A DNA stretch of 43,234 bases from Winogradskyella sp. (GTDB lineage: Bacteria; Bacteroidota; Bacteroidia; Flavobacteriales; Flavobacteriaceae): assembly GCA_004211785.1 (NCBI GenBank), contig SHBX01000025.1, forward strand, positions 1-43,234. The letters run 5' to 3'. Positions 1 to 9,647 of the stretch are shown in pieces. A program made the translations under genes and the position numbers. Within the stretch, counting starts at the first letter, position 1; each line of letters starts with the position of its first letter. Under the pieces are notes generated by a model that saw only the letters and a list, made by a program, of their open reading frames with translations, searched no databases and was not told the origin of the DNA.

Positions 1-6
1 TTTTTG

Positions 7-38
7 AAAGACTCAATCATTACGATTGGGTCTTTTTT
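7..38 (+). terminator. Rho-independent terminator at the left edge
   Basis: A 12-bp stem (AAAGACTCAATC at 7-18 with GATTGGGTCTTT at 24-35, one G-U type mismatch) with a 5-nt loop is followed by six T on the plus strand. The T-tract orientation suggests that it ends a plus-strand gene lying left of the window. The minus-strand side has a poorer T-tract, but it could also serve the small membrane protein that converges on it. Confidence 0.7.
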
Positions 39-85
39 GTTGTATATATTCAAGATTGTTTTTAAGAATTAAAATAATATAACTA

Positions 86-328
86 TTAGTTGTTTTTCTT
101 ACCAAATATACTCTCTATGATAGTGTTTATACCTTTTAATAAACTAAAAATTGCTCCTAGACTTAGAAGAATCCCTAGAATCAATAAAGGTATGTAAAGT
201 GATTTTTCACTATTGGAGAATGCAATATGCAGTATAGTAGGACCACTAAACATCAAGAACAAGCATATTAGCATAATACGAATACCTCTGTTTAATATTT
301 CTTTATCAGTGTGCTTAGTTTCTTCCAT
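86..328 (-). CDS. Small two-TM membrane protein, DUF6095-like
   Basis: This 80-residue protein has two hydrophobic segments (about residues 16-37 and 46-70), a charged N-terminus (MEETKHTDKE) and a lysine-rich tail. Length, topology and position directly after murQ match the DUF6095 family, which I know as a flavobacterial family of unknown function. It overlaps the 3' end of murQ by 14 bp on the same strand, so the two are probably co-transcribed and translationally coupled. No catalytic motif is visible. The family assignment is by recollection of sequence and context, so it is less certain than the reality of the gene. Confidence 0.75.
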   Translation of the reverse strand: MEETKHTDKEILNRGIRIMLICLFLMFSGPTILHIAFSNSEKSLYIPLLILGILLSLGAIFSLLKGINTIIESIFGKKNN

Positions 329-1136
329 CCTTTATGTGTTTTATTGCACCTCTAACATTTCCATATTTATCTAATAACTCTTTTGCCTTAGATTCAGAAA
401 TGTTAAATTCTCTTATTAGCATTTGTGTACCACGATTTACTAATTTGTGATTACTCAATTGCATATCTACCATTTTGTTTCCTTTGATTTTACCTAACTG
501 AATCATAGTAGTAGTTGTAATCATATTAAGAACTAATTTTTGTGCTGTACCAGCTTTCATTCTTGAACTACCAGTCACAAACTCTGGACCAACTATAACT
601 TCTATAGGATATTTTGCTTCTAAAGAAATAGGACTTTTATGATTACATACAATACATCCGGTAATTATATTTTTTTCATTACATTTTTTGAGGCCATGAA
701 GCACGTAAGGTGTTGTGCCTGATGCCGCAATACCAATAACTATATCTTTATCAGTTATATTATATGCCTTTAAATCAGTCCAACATTGATTTTTTGAATC
801 TTCAGCAAATTCTACAGCTTTTCTGATGGCTGTATCTCCACCAGCAATTAGTCCAATAACCAAATCATGGGAAACTCCAAAAGTTGGCGGACATTCCGAG
901 GCATCTAAAATGCCTAAACGACCACTTGTTCCAGCTCCTATATAGAATAGTCGCCCACCATTCTTAAGCTTTAAAACAACTTGATTTATAAGGGTTTCAA
1001 CTTGAGGTAATGCTTTTTCTACAGCTAAAGGAACGGCTTTATCTTCGTTATTAATGTTAGTAATAATCTCATTAACAGACATATTTTCAAGATTATTATA
1101 GTTGGAATCCTTTTCTGTAGTTTTTTCGAAATTCAT
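315..1136 (-). CDS. murQ: N-acetylmuramic acid 6-phosphate etherase
   Basis: MurQ cleaves the D-lactyl ether of MurNAc-6-phosphate, giving GlcNAc-6-phosphate and lactate in cytoplasmic peptidoglycan recycling. The 273 residues form a SIS (sugar isomerase) fold. The signature GAGTSGRLG lies at 67-75 and is followed by LDASECPPTFG. E81 and E112 align by position with the two glutamates known in E. coli MurQ (E83, E114). The protein is slightly shorter than the usual ~300 residues, but the C-terminal helical segment with KAKELLDKYGNVRGAI is present. The usual recycling partners (a MurNAc kinase or transporter) are not next to it; downstream is only the small membrane protein. The start is an ATG preceding a typical N-terminus. 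Confidence 0.93.
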   Translation of the reverse strand: MNFEKTTEKDSNYNNLENMSVNEIITNINNEDKAVPLAVEKALPQVETLINQVVLKLKNGGRLFYIGAGTSGRLGILDASECPPTFGVSHDLVIGLIAGGDTAIRKAVEFAEDSKNQCWTDLKAYNITDKDIVIGIAASGTTPYVLHGLKKCNEKNIITGCIVCNHKSPISLEAKYPIEVIVGPEFVTGSSRMKAGTAQKLVLNMITTTTMIQLGKIKGNKMVDMQLSNHKLVNRGTQMLIREFNISESKAKELLDKYGNVRGAIKHIKDGRN

Positions 1137-1160
1137 AGTATAAAAATAATGAATTTGTTT

Positions 1161-1257
1161 GCGTTAGCGGTAGAAACGACATCCTTTTGCATTGCAAAAG
1201 ATATAGTAAATAACGCGACCATAACAAAAAGAACTTGTTATTGTTATGGTAACGCCC
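1161..1257. repeat. Hairpin-rich intergenic repeat element (REP-like)
   Basis: This 97-bp element lies between murQ and the DUF4249 gene. Its ends read GCGTTAGCGG and TAACGCCC, so the termini are roughly complementary. Inside are a perfect 7-bp stem with a 3-nt loop (CTTTTGC at 1184-1190, GCAAAAG at 1194-1200) and a perfect 9-bp stem (CCATAACAA at 1219-1227, TTGTTATGG at 1241-1249). A further TAACGC at 1211-1216 could pair with the left end instead. On the minus strand it begins GGGCGTTACC and ends CGCTAACGC. I recall similar intergenic elements dispersed in flavobacterial genomes; only one copy is in this window, so dispersal cannot be shown here. Confidence 0.6.
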
Positions 1258-1271
1258 AAATAATAATTTAT

Positions 1272-2087
1272 TTACTGAATAGTATAAATCTTTTCATCTA
1301 CTTCCGATAATCTAAAATATCCGAATGGAAAATTATCTTGATTAGTTTGGTTAATGCAATTACCTCTGACAGTTGCTGGCTGTGTTTCGAAAGGACCTCC
1401 GCTATCCTCACTACCTTGCTGTAAAAGTGTAAACATAAATTGATAAAAACGCTCTGAAACTCCATAATTTCGAATCGTAACTTGGTCTCCTGTTTGTAAG
1501 TCTTCCTCGGTGTAGAATCCAAATACTTGGTTGCCATCTGTAAATCTATCTTCGTATACTTCTAAGGTCGGAATTACAGGTATGTTACTTATAAATTCAA
1601 AAAAATAATAGTTCTCAATATTTGCTGGATCTGTGTAAAAAGCTTTTAGCTCTATATCCTCGCCTAAGAAACCACCATCATCTCTTTGCTCTACAAAGTC
1701 TATTGGGGCCACAGATTTGAGAGTCTCTGTTGCTGTATATAATTCATTATCATAAAAAACCGAGAGTACATATGTTGTATCTAATACTGGAATAAAATTC
1801 AAATTTCTATAAATCCCGGTAACTCCGTCTTCTATAAAGTTAAATGTATTTCCGTTTGTGTCTGAAACAGATACTATGGCGCCATTAGCTGGTTGTACAT
1901 CTTCGTTAAAAAATGGAGCAGTTAAGGATAATCGGATGCTTTGCTCATTACCCGATGTATTTTTAAACCAATTAATGCCTGCATCAATGACCAATCTTTG
2001 TGAAGCTACATTTAGATCTACTTCTATCACATCTTCACAAGAAATTGTCATGAGTGCTATTACGAATATTACTATAATCTTTTTCAT
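1272..2087 (-). CDS. DUF4249 family outer-membrane lipoprotein
   Basis: This 271-residue protein has a lipoprotein signal peptide: a basic start, a hydrophobic core and lipobox cysteine C17 (LMTISC). After it comes the typical DUF4249 opening, EDVIEVDLN followed by LVIDAGI. The body is rich in beta-strand and aromatic residues. It starts 1 bp after the stop of the TonB-dependent receptor gene, so the two form one transcription unit. Receptor/DUF4249 pairs are common in Bacteroidota, and the lipoprotein probably works as an accessory to the receptor, as SusD does for SusC. That role is inferred, and the ligand cannot be told from sequence. Confidence 0.85.
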   Translation of the reverse strand: MKKIIVIFVIALMTISCEDVIEVDLNVASQRLVIDAGINWFKNTSGNEQSIRLSLTAPFFNEDVQPANGAIVSVSDTNGNTFNFIEDGVTGIYRNLNFIPVLDTTYVLSVFYDNELYTATETLKSVAPIDFVEQRDDGGFLGEDIELKAFYTDPANIENYYFFEFISNIPVIPTLEVYEDRFTDGNQVFGFYTEEDLQTGDQVTIRNYGVSERFYQFMFTLLQQGSEDSGGPFETQPATVRGNCINQTNQDNFPFGYFRLSEVDEKIYTIQ

Positions 2088-2088
2088 C

Positions 2089-4464
2089 TTAAAATTGGAA
2101 ATTATAGGTTACTGCTGGAACTATACCAAATATGGCAAATCTAGTAGCTTCATTTCTACCTGTCATTCGGTTTTCCCTGAAAGTTATACTAGTGGCATTA
2201 CGTCTGTTATAAATGTTATAAAGACTAAATACCCATTGCCCTTTGAACTTCTTTTCAGAATCTGGTTTTGGGTTGTAATTTACTGAAAGGTCGAACCTAT
2301 GATAATTAGTTAAGCGATTTGAGTTTCTAGCTTCAAACACAGGTATAGTTAATCCATTAAATTGATATTGTCCATTTGGAAATGTAGCTGGTATACCGGT
2401 TTGGAATAAGAAATTACTATTTATGCTCCATTTTTTATTAAGTTCATACGATCCGGTAAGTGTTATGTCATGAGTTTTATCCCAAGGCGTATTATACCAT
2501 TGACCATTGTTTATGCCTGTTTCTATAGGTGTTCTACCTGGAGTGCGTTGTTCAGATTTTGATAATGTGTATGCTAACCACCCTTTTAATCGACCTTCAT
2601 TTTTTCGTAACAGAATTTCTAGGCCATATGCTCTAGCTTCTCCATTTAAGATAACTTGCTCAATGGCATCATTAGCAATTAAATCAGCACCATCAATATA
2701 ATCTATTCGATTTTTGATGGTTTTGTAGAACGTTTCAACTTCTAGAGAATAAGCATCATCTCTAAAACTCTTAAAGTAACCTAGTGCGACTTGATCTAAA
2801 AGCTGTGGCTTAATAAATCTTCCACTAGGTGCCCAAACATCTAAAGGTGTAGGAGAACTAGTGTTAGATAACAAATGTAGATACTGTGATAACCTATTAT
2901 AGCTTATTTTTATTGAAGAAGACTCATTTAATCGATAAGCTACAGAAGCTCTAGGTTCTATGTTTACAAAAGATTCCAAAACATCACTTCTACTGAAAGT
3001 TTCTGTACCAATAGGTTCAGCTTTTTCATAAATTTGAAGTTGCTGATTGAAGTTTACGGGATTATTATTCTGGTAAACATTTAATTCATCTTGTCCTAAT
3101 CTATGAAAATTACTTAAACGTGCTCCATAAGATACTGAGAGTTTGTCTGATAGTTTATGTTCAGCATCAATATATAATGCATTTTCAAATGCATACTTAT
3201 CAATAAGCTTGTCTGGATTAATACCCGAATTTTCGTCAATAGGTTGGATTTCTCCAGGGTTAAATTTATAATAAATACTATTGAGACCGTATTCTAATTT
3301 AAATTTATCATTGATGTAATGTTTTAAATCATATTTAACATTGAAATTTCGAATTCCCGACTCCCAATCGAAACCTACAAAATCTAATTCTAAACCATAG
3401 AAATAGTCTGAATAAATTACGGATAGGTTAGAAAAGAGTTTATCAGAAAACAGGTGATTCCATCTAAAATTTAATACCGTGTTTCCGTAGGTATTTTCAA
3501 ACGAATCACTAAGACTAAAGACATCACGACCAAAATAGCCAGAAAGATATATACTATTGTTTTTATTTAATCGATAACTAAGTTTGGTGTTTAAATCGTA
3601 GAAATAAGCTATGTTATCTATGTCAAATAGTGGTAAAAATAAGTGTGCATAACTACTTCGGCCTCCAAGTAAGAAAGAGCCTTTGCCTTTTTTTATTGGT
3701 CCTTCAGCTAATAAACGACTAGACACTAATCCAATACCTCCATTAAGATGAAACTCTTGATTATTACCTTCTTTTTGATAAATATCTAAAACTGAAGACA
3801 CACGGCCACCATATTTTGCTGGAATTCCGCCTTTGTAGAGTTTGATGTCTTTTATAGCATCAGGATTGAATACAGAAAAGAAGCCAAATAAATGTGAAGA
3901 ATTAAAAATTGTAGCTTCATCTAAAAGAATTAAGTTTTGATCCGCAGAACCACCACGAACATTAAAACCCGATGAACCTTCTCCTGCATTTGTTACTCCT
4001 GGGAGTAATGTTATGGATTTGATGACATCTACTTCACCCAGAACAACAGGCATTTGTTTTATGGTTTTAATAGATAGTCTATTAAGACTCATTTGTGGTT
4101 TCCGAATGTTGAGCTTTTCAACATCCTCAGTAATAACAATTTCATCTAAACTTTCTGCAGATTCTTCAAGTTTGAGATTCAATGTTTTATCTGTGTTTAA
4201 TTCTAGAGTCTGCGTTATGGTTTTAAAACCTAAGTAACTAATCTGTAATTGATAAGTCCCTTCATCTAAAGTAATAGAGTAGAAGCCATACTCATTTGTT
4301 ACTGTGCCGTTTTTTAGTTCAGGAATAATTACATTAACGCCAATAAGAGTTTCAGTAGTTTTGCTATCCGTAATAATTCCGCTTAAGGTATACTTGTTTT
4401 GTGCAGAAATTATAGATGTAGATAAAAGAATACATACAAGACTTCCTAGTAGGAACTTTCTCAT
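2089..4464 (-). CDS. TonB-dependent outer-membrane receptor with carboxypeptidase-like N-terminal domain
   Basis: The 791 residues comprise a signal peptide ending near AQ (21-22), a carboxypeptidase-regulatory-like beta-sandwich (about 25-100), a plug domain (about 125-235, with NVRGGSADQN at 168-176 and an ILLDEATIF segment) and a 22-strand-type barrel to the C-terminus. The last residues, YNFQF, end in the aromatic residue expected for recognition by the BAM complex. The receptor would import a ligand with energy from TonB/ExbBD. The partner is the DUF4249 lipoprotein gene immediately downstream. No iron-specific or sugar-specific neighbour is present, so the substrate is unknown. Length and domain order are normal for the family. 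Confidence 0.93.
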   Translation of the reverse strand: MRKFLLGSLVCILLSTSIISAQNKYTLSGIITDSKTTETLIGVNVIIPELKNGTVTNEYGFYSITLDEGTYQLQISYLGFKTITQTLELNTDKTLNLKLEESAESLDEIVITEDVEKLNIRKPQMSLNRLSIKTIKQMPVVLGEVDVIKSITLLPGVTNAGEGSSGFNVRGGSADQNLILLDEATIFNSSHLFGFFSVFNPDAIKDIKLYKGGIPAKYGGRVSSVLDIYQKEGNNQEFHLNGGIGLVSSRLLAEGPIKKGKGSFLLGGRSSYAHLFLPLFDIDNIAYFYDLNTKLSYRLNKNNSIYLSGYFGRDVFSLSDSFENTYGNTVLNFRWNHLFSDKLFSNLSVIYSDYFYGLELDFVGFDWESGIRNFNVKYDLKHYINDKFKLEYGLNSIYYKFNPGEIQPIDENSGINPDKLIDKYAFENALYIDAEHKLSDKLSVSYGARLSNFHRLGQDELNVYQNNNPVNFNQQLQIYEKAEPIGTETFSRSDVLESFVNIEPRASVAYRLNESSSIKISYNRLSQYLHLLSNTSSPTPLDVWAPSGRFIKPQLLDQVALGYFKSFRDDAYSLEVETFYKTIKNRIDYIDGADLIANDAIEQVILNGEARAYGLEILLRKNEGRLKGWLAYTLSKSEQRTPGRTPIETGINNGQWYNTPWDKTHDITLTGSYELNKKWSINSNFLFQTGIPATFPNGQYQFNGLTIPVFEARNSNRLTNYHRFDLSVNYNPKPDSEKKFKGQWVFSLYNIYNRRNATSITFRENRMTGRNEATRFAIFGIVPAVTYNFQF

Positions 4465-4485
4465 TAGCTTGTTTTTCTGTAAAAA

Positions 4486-4529
4486 TATAAAAGCCTCATT
4501 TTAGATGAGGCTTTTTTAACTAAAGTTTA
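4486..4529 (-). terminator. Terminator, left copy of a duplicated ~44-bp sequence
   Basis: The stem GCCTCAT/ATGAGGC (4493-4511) has the 5-nt loop TTTAG and is flanked by A and T runs, so it can act in either direction. Here it ends the minus-strand hydrolase gene before the receptor gene. The whole stretch from TATAAAA to AGTTTA recurs at 6059-6102 with only two or three single-base differences. Confidence 0.8.
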
Positions 4530-4544
4530 TTAAAGATAATCTTA

Positions 4545-5462
4545 TTAAAGTTTAATTTTCCCAGCCCTAGCTGAGTCAATAACTCTTTGCCAAATTCTAT
4601 AATGATTAGTTTCAACACCAAATACTTTAACATTTTTAGATTCTAAAAAATCTATTTCAAGTTTTGATAGGGCACCAACATTTTCATCATATTTTCCATA
4701 AAAGAAAATTATGTTTGATAAATCTTTATCTTTTAATTTATCAGTAAACTTATAGTTTCCAATACCAGCTTTGAGCATTTCTTTTACATTTCTTATTTTG
4801 AAATATCGTTCAGTTCTATATTGTTTTCGAGGTAATGTAGTATCTGGAATAATTAAAGTTTTGCCATCATCTTTGAAGCCACTATTATAGCCTTTTAGTT
4901 GATAATAAGTTTGAATTGAGTCTGCATTGAGTCTACCTCCAGTAATTAAATATTTATCAGCTAAAGATGGACGACTAGCTATATAATATGGGATAATAAA
5001 AGCGCTATATGAATGACCAGCAACGATAACGTATTTATTTCTGTTTTTGTAGTATTTAATGGCTCTATATAAAATTTCAGCACTTATATCTGCTTCTTTG
5101 TAACCATCTGCTAATGTGAACTTTTTTGCATTAAAAATTGTTGGATTATATGTGCTTGATTGATGGATTACTAGTGTCTTGTAATTGTTATAATTATTTA
5201 AATATTCCCAATATATTCGCCCATTAGATTGAAAGTCTAAACTTCCTTTAGGGCCTCCTTCACCTACTATTAGTACTGTGTCTTTTTCTATGTTACTATC
5301 TTCTATCCATAATTTGGTAGTATCCTTGGGAAGGGATGTTGGAATATAATCTCGATATAAAACTGTTTCACTATTTGTTGAGTTTTTTGGATTTTTCTTA
5401 CCACAAGAAATAATTACTGATAGTATAATTACTGTTGATATAAAAATTTTATATGTTTTCAT
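4545..5462 (-). CDS. Alpha/beta-hydrolase-like lipoprotein
   Basis: This 305-residue protein has a lipoprotein signal (C20 in VIISCGKK). A nucleophile elbow GHSYS at 149-153 puts the likely nucleophile at S151. A strand-loop FFYGKYDE offers acid D259, and ETNHYRIW offers histidine H287. Order and spacing are those of an alpha/beta-hydrolase catalytic triad. The acidic turn VGEGGPKG (66-73) may form the oxyanion-side loop. The enzyme should sit in the periplasm or on the outer membrane. It is divergent from a MarR-type regulator, with two palindromes between them, which suggests regulated expression. The substrate is unknown; esterase, lipase or peptidase are all possible. The gene looks more AT-rich than its neighbours. 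Confidence 0.72.
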   Translation of the reverse strand: MKTYKIFISTVIILSVIISCGKKNPKNSTNSETVLYRDYIPTSLPKDTTKLWIEDSNIEKDTVLIVGEGGPKGSLDFQSNGRIYWEYLNNYNNYKTLVIHQSSTYNPTIFNAKKFTLADGYKEADISAEILYRAIKYYKNRNKYVIVAGHSYSAFIIPYYIASRPSLADKYLITGGRLNADSIQTYYQLKGYNSGFKDDGKTLIIPDTTLPRKQYRTERYFKIRNVKEMLKAGIGNYKFTDKLKDKDLSNIIFFYGKYDENVGALSKLEIDFLESKNVKVFGVETNHYRIWQRVIDSARAGKIKL

Positions 5463-5484
5463 ATTAAATAGATTAATAATTATT

Positions 5485-5502
5485 TATCTTTATATAAAGA
5501 TA
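5485..5502. promoter_or_regulatory. Perfect 18-bp palindrome, probable MarR operator 1
   Basis: TATCTTTATATAAAGATA is a perfect palindrome of the length and dyad symmetry that winged-helix MarR dimers bind. It lies in the intergenic region shared by the hydrolase and marR genes and shares its half-site (TATCTT) with the second palindrome; the centres are 36 bp apart. Binding is inferred. Confidence 0.65.
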
Positions 5503-5515
5503 CTTTGCAAATATA
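5501..5515. promoter_or_regulatory. Overlapping divergent -7 elements between the two operators
   Basis: On the minus strand CAAATATA (5508-5515) reads TATATTTG, a full match to the Bacteroidota -7 consensus TAnnTTTG, for the hydrolase gene. On the plus strand TACTTTG (5501-5507) is one base short of that consensus and may serve marR. Each operator would fall in the spacer of one promoter and at the transcription start of the other, which would let one regulator control both. No clear TTG -33 element is visible. Confidence 0.5.
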
Positions 5516-5516
5516 T

Positions 5517-5542
5517 AATTTATCTTGATATGAAGATAAATT
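5517..5542. promoter_or_regulatory. 26-bp near-perfect palindrome, probable MarR operator 2
   Basis: The sequence from AATTTATCTT to AAGATAAATT is palindromic over 26 bp with one mismatched pair near the centre (GATATG). Its core matches the half-site of operator 1. It is AT-rich, as expected for MarR sites, and lies 25 bp before the marR start codon. Confidence 0.6.
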
Positions 5543-5567
5543 TTTCAATTTAATTTTAAAATATAAT

Positions 5568-6056
5568 ATGAATCAGATAGATAATATTGATTTACTAATA
5601 GAAGAATGGGGAATAGAAAATCCAGATTTAGATACATCTGCAATGGCTGTAGTTGGACGTATATTGAAGCTTGGTAAAGTGTTTGAGAGAAGAGCAGAAA
5701 TAGCTCTTAAAGATAGTGGGATTCATTATACTGATTTAGATGTCTTAGCTACTATAAGACGTTCGGGTCAACCATATGAGTTAACACCAAAAGCACTTAT
5801 GCAATCTGTTCTTATTACCTCAGGCGCCATGACAGCTTTATTGGATAGATTAACAAAATTAGAATTAATATATAGATCGCCAGATGAAAGAGATGGAAGA
5901 ATAAAAAAGGCAGTACTTACTGAGAAGGGAAAAAAAGTGATTGATGCCGCAATAATAGTAAGATTCAATGAAGCAAAGGAATCGATTAATTGCTTATCTC
6001 AAACTGAATACAGATTACTTTCTAAACTACTTAAGAAACTCTCAGTATCTATTTAG
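5568..6056 (+). CDS. MarR family transcriptional regulator
   Basis: This 162-residue winged-helix protein has dimerisation helices at both ends and a helix-turn-helix at about 74-101 (LTPKALMQS, then ITSGAMTALLDRLTKLELI). The beta-wing carries SPDERDGR at 104-111 and LTEKG at 117-121, the DxRD..R and LTxxG signature of the MarR family. It probably represses itself and the divergent lipoprotein hydrolase through the two palindromes between them; the inducer is unknown. It ends convergently 43 bp from the isocitrate dehydrogenase stop, with a shared terminator between them. The ATG start fits the N-terminal helix. Confidence 0.9.
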   Translation: MNQIDNIDLLIEEWGIENPDLDTSAMAVVGRILKLGKVFERRAEIALKDSGIHYTDLDVLATIRRSGQPYELTPKALMQSVLITSGAMTALLDRLTKLELIYRSPDERDGRIKKAVLTEKGKKVIDAAIIVRFNEAKESINCLSQTEYRLLSKLLKKLSVSI

Positions 6057-6058
6057 TA

Positions 6059-6099
6059 TATAAAAAGCCTCATTTTAGATGAGGCTTTTTAACTTAAGT

Positions 6100-6102
<3 letters not shown>
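6059..6102. terminator. Bidirectional terminator, right copy of the duplicated sequence
   Basis: The stem and loop are identical to those at 4486-4529 (GCCTCAT, TTTAG, ATGAGGC), with A and T runs on both sides. It serves marR from the left and icd from the right. Its last three bases are the icd stop codon. Confidence 0.85.
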
Positions 6103-8373
<2,271 letters not shown>

Positions 8374-8421
8374 CAAAATTCCATCCTTTGAATGAAGCTT
8401 GAATTTATAGTATTTAAGAAA

Positions 8422-8997
8422 TTAAGATTTAATTATAATTCCTGTTGATTGGAGTAATCCGTCAAGATTATTTTTTGAAAAGATAGCCTTCTTTAAATTG
8501 TTATTTGAAGGCAAAATATTAAAGTTGAATGCAGAAGAGAAATTTGCCTGTTCCAAATTAGTGTTTTCAAAAATGGCATTTTGTAAATCACAATTTTTAA
8601 ATACAACTTTTTTGGCTTGGGTATCTGTGAAATCTGTACCGATAAGCTTACTAGAATTAAAATTTGTGCTGTCTATTTTCGTATTTGTAAATGAAGCAAA
8701 ATCTAAAATACAATCACTAAAATTAATGGCTCTTAAAAAATCATTTGAATTATTAAACTGAACGCCTACTAATTTACACTGCTTAAATTCAATATCTTTA
8801 AATTGGGTGTGCATAACGTTAACATTACTAAAATTGCAGTCTATAAACTCGCACTCTAAAAATATATTGTTTGAAATATCAGAGTTTTCGAAGTTGCAGT
8901 TTATAAAAGTACAAGTGTCATATTCTCCTTTAGGAAGGATAGACGTTGTATAATCGTTTTGCTGAAATGTTTGGCTGTCTACAAAGGGAAGATTCAT
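8422..8997 (-). CDS. Pentapeptide-repeat protein
   Basis: This 191-residue protein consists mostly of tandem A(D/N)LxX-type pentapeptides such as CNFEN, SDISN, CNFSN and ANFSS. They should fold as a right-handed quadrilateral beta-helix. There is no signal peptide, so it is probably cytosolic. Such folds occur in gyrase-protecting proteins and in many proteins of unknown role; nothing here points to either. An in-frame ATG nine codons upstream is rejected as the start, because that region (8998-9024) forms one arm of a terminator-like hairpin. The chosen start gives MNLPFVDSQTF. The gene stands alone between icd and a gene-free region. Confidence 0.82.
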   Translation of the reverse strand: MNLPFVDSQTFQQNDYTTSILPKGEYDTCTFINCNFENSDISNNIFLECEFIDCNFSNVNVMHTQFKDIEFKQCKLVGVQFNNSNDFLRAINFSDCILDFASFTNTKIDSTNFNSSKLIGTDFTDTQAKKVVFKNCDLQNAIFENTNLEQANFSSAFNFNILPSNNNLKKAIFSKNNLDGLLQSTGIIIKS

Positions 8998-9014
8998 TGA
9001 GCTAATATAAAAAC

Positions 9015-9059
9015 AAAAAGCCATATCATTCAGTAAACTGATGTTGACATGGCTTTTTT
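9015..9059. terminator. Strong two-sided terminator hairpin
   Basis: AAAAAGCCAT (9015-9024) pairs with ATGGCTTTTT (9049-9058). The loop contains a second stem, TCAGT/ACTGA. Both strands have T-tracts after the stem. No plus-strand gene precedes it, so on the minus strand it could end a transcript coming from the gene-free region to its right. Confidence 0.75.
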
Positions 9060-9330
9060 AGAAACATACTCTACGTGACCTATTTAGCTTTCACTAACTC
9101 AGCTGATGGGCAAAACCCTCATCTTTTTCGGTTCAAGTATTTCTGATTCCATGAAATGCTTCATAACTTTCAAAATGTATTGACCTGTTAATTCGCATCT
9201 CAAGAGATTTTTTAGTCCACTTTATCATTAACCCTTACTTTCATAATGGCAATGTTTAGGCGTCCTGTTTCTACTTTTCGTCACTACAAGTAATGTCTAC
9301 TTTTCAAAACCTATCATTAATCTAAAAAAA
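9060..9330 (-). ncRNA. Candidate small RNA ending at the 9015-9059 terminator
   Basis: This is a speculative call. A stretch of balanced composition with several short stems lies directly upstream of a strong terminator in the minus orientation and has no coding frame. A loose -7 candidate (TAGGTTTTG, one base too long) lies near 9321-9329 on the minus strand. I checked by eye for tmRNA, RNase P RNA and 6S RNA hallmarks and found none. Confidence 0.25.
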
Positions 9331-9592
9331 TAACCTAAATTACTTTTTAGTTTAAGTTAGTTACTTCATTGGTCTGCATACACAGATTATTCCGCAACTG
9401 AAAAAATCTCATTAAACAAAGAACGTTACTCTGTTACAATTTAACATTAATCTGAAAATAAATTCAAAACCAAACTAGGTTTGTTGTTAATTGTTTAGCT
9501 AAAGTATGTTTTAGATTGAGAATTCCAAATTTTTTGACATAGTAGATGTTCACATTTTATGAACTATAGTTATTAACAAAAGTTAATAACCA
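9060..9592. other. Gene-free region of ~530 bp, structured, unexplained
   Basis: I find no reading frame longer than about 45 codons on either strand. The left half (9061-9330) is less AT-rich than a usual spacer here. It contains local inverted repeats, for example GATGGG/CCCTCATC around an AAAA loop at 9105-9123. To the right are TAACCTAAA/TTTAAGTTA (9332-9360), GTTCA/TGAAC (9548-9564) and a perfect 9-bp stem GTTATTAAC/GTTAATAAC with a 4-nt loop (9569-9590). Minus-strand frames hold short broken peptide-like runs, but no family is recognisable. It could be a noncoding RNA gene or a decayed element. Confidence 0.6.
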
Positions 9593-9620
9593 AAAAAGCT
9601 CCGAGAAATCGGAGCTTTTT
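9593..9620. terminator. Terminator downstream of rplS
   Basis: AAAAAGCTCCGA (9593-9604) pairs perfectly with TCGGAGCTTTTT (9609-9620) around a GAAA tetraloop. It is T-rich in both directions. It lies 28 bp past the rplS stop on the minus strand. Confidence 0.88.
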
Positions 9621-9647
9621 AATATTGTTGGTAAGCGTATTAAAGAT

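Noticed and set aside
1858..2286. Plus-strand open frame of 142 codons opposite the DUF4249 and receptor genes
   Set aside because: It is antisense to two well-supported genes and has no recognisable family or start context.
8998..9024. Upstream ATG as start of the pentapeptide-repeat protein
   Set aside because: The extra nine codons form one arm of a strong hairpin; the next ATG gives a normal protein.
9105..9127. Plus-strand terminator (GATGGG, CAAAA loop, CCCTCATC, TTTTT)
   Set aside because: No plus-strand gene or promoter precedes it; the stem has a bulge. It is kept only as part of the structured region.
9200..9300. Decayed transposase or small protein on the minus strand
   Set aside because: Short peptide-like runs in shifting frames are interrupted by several stops and match no family I know.
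9060..9330. tmRNA, RNase P RNA or 6S RNA
   Set aside because: No tRNA-like ends or tag frame, no conserved RNase P core and no long open-bubble helix were found by eye. A GGTTCAAGT string resembles a T-loop, but no acceptor or D arm fits around it.
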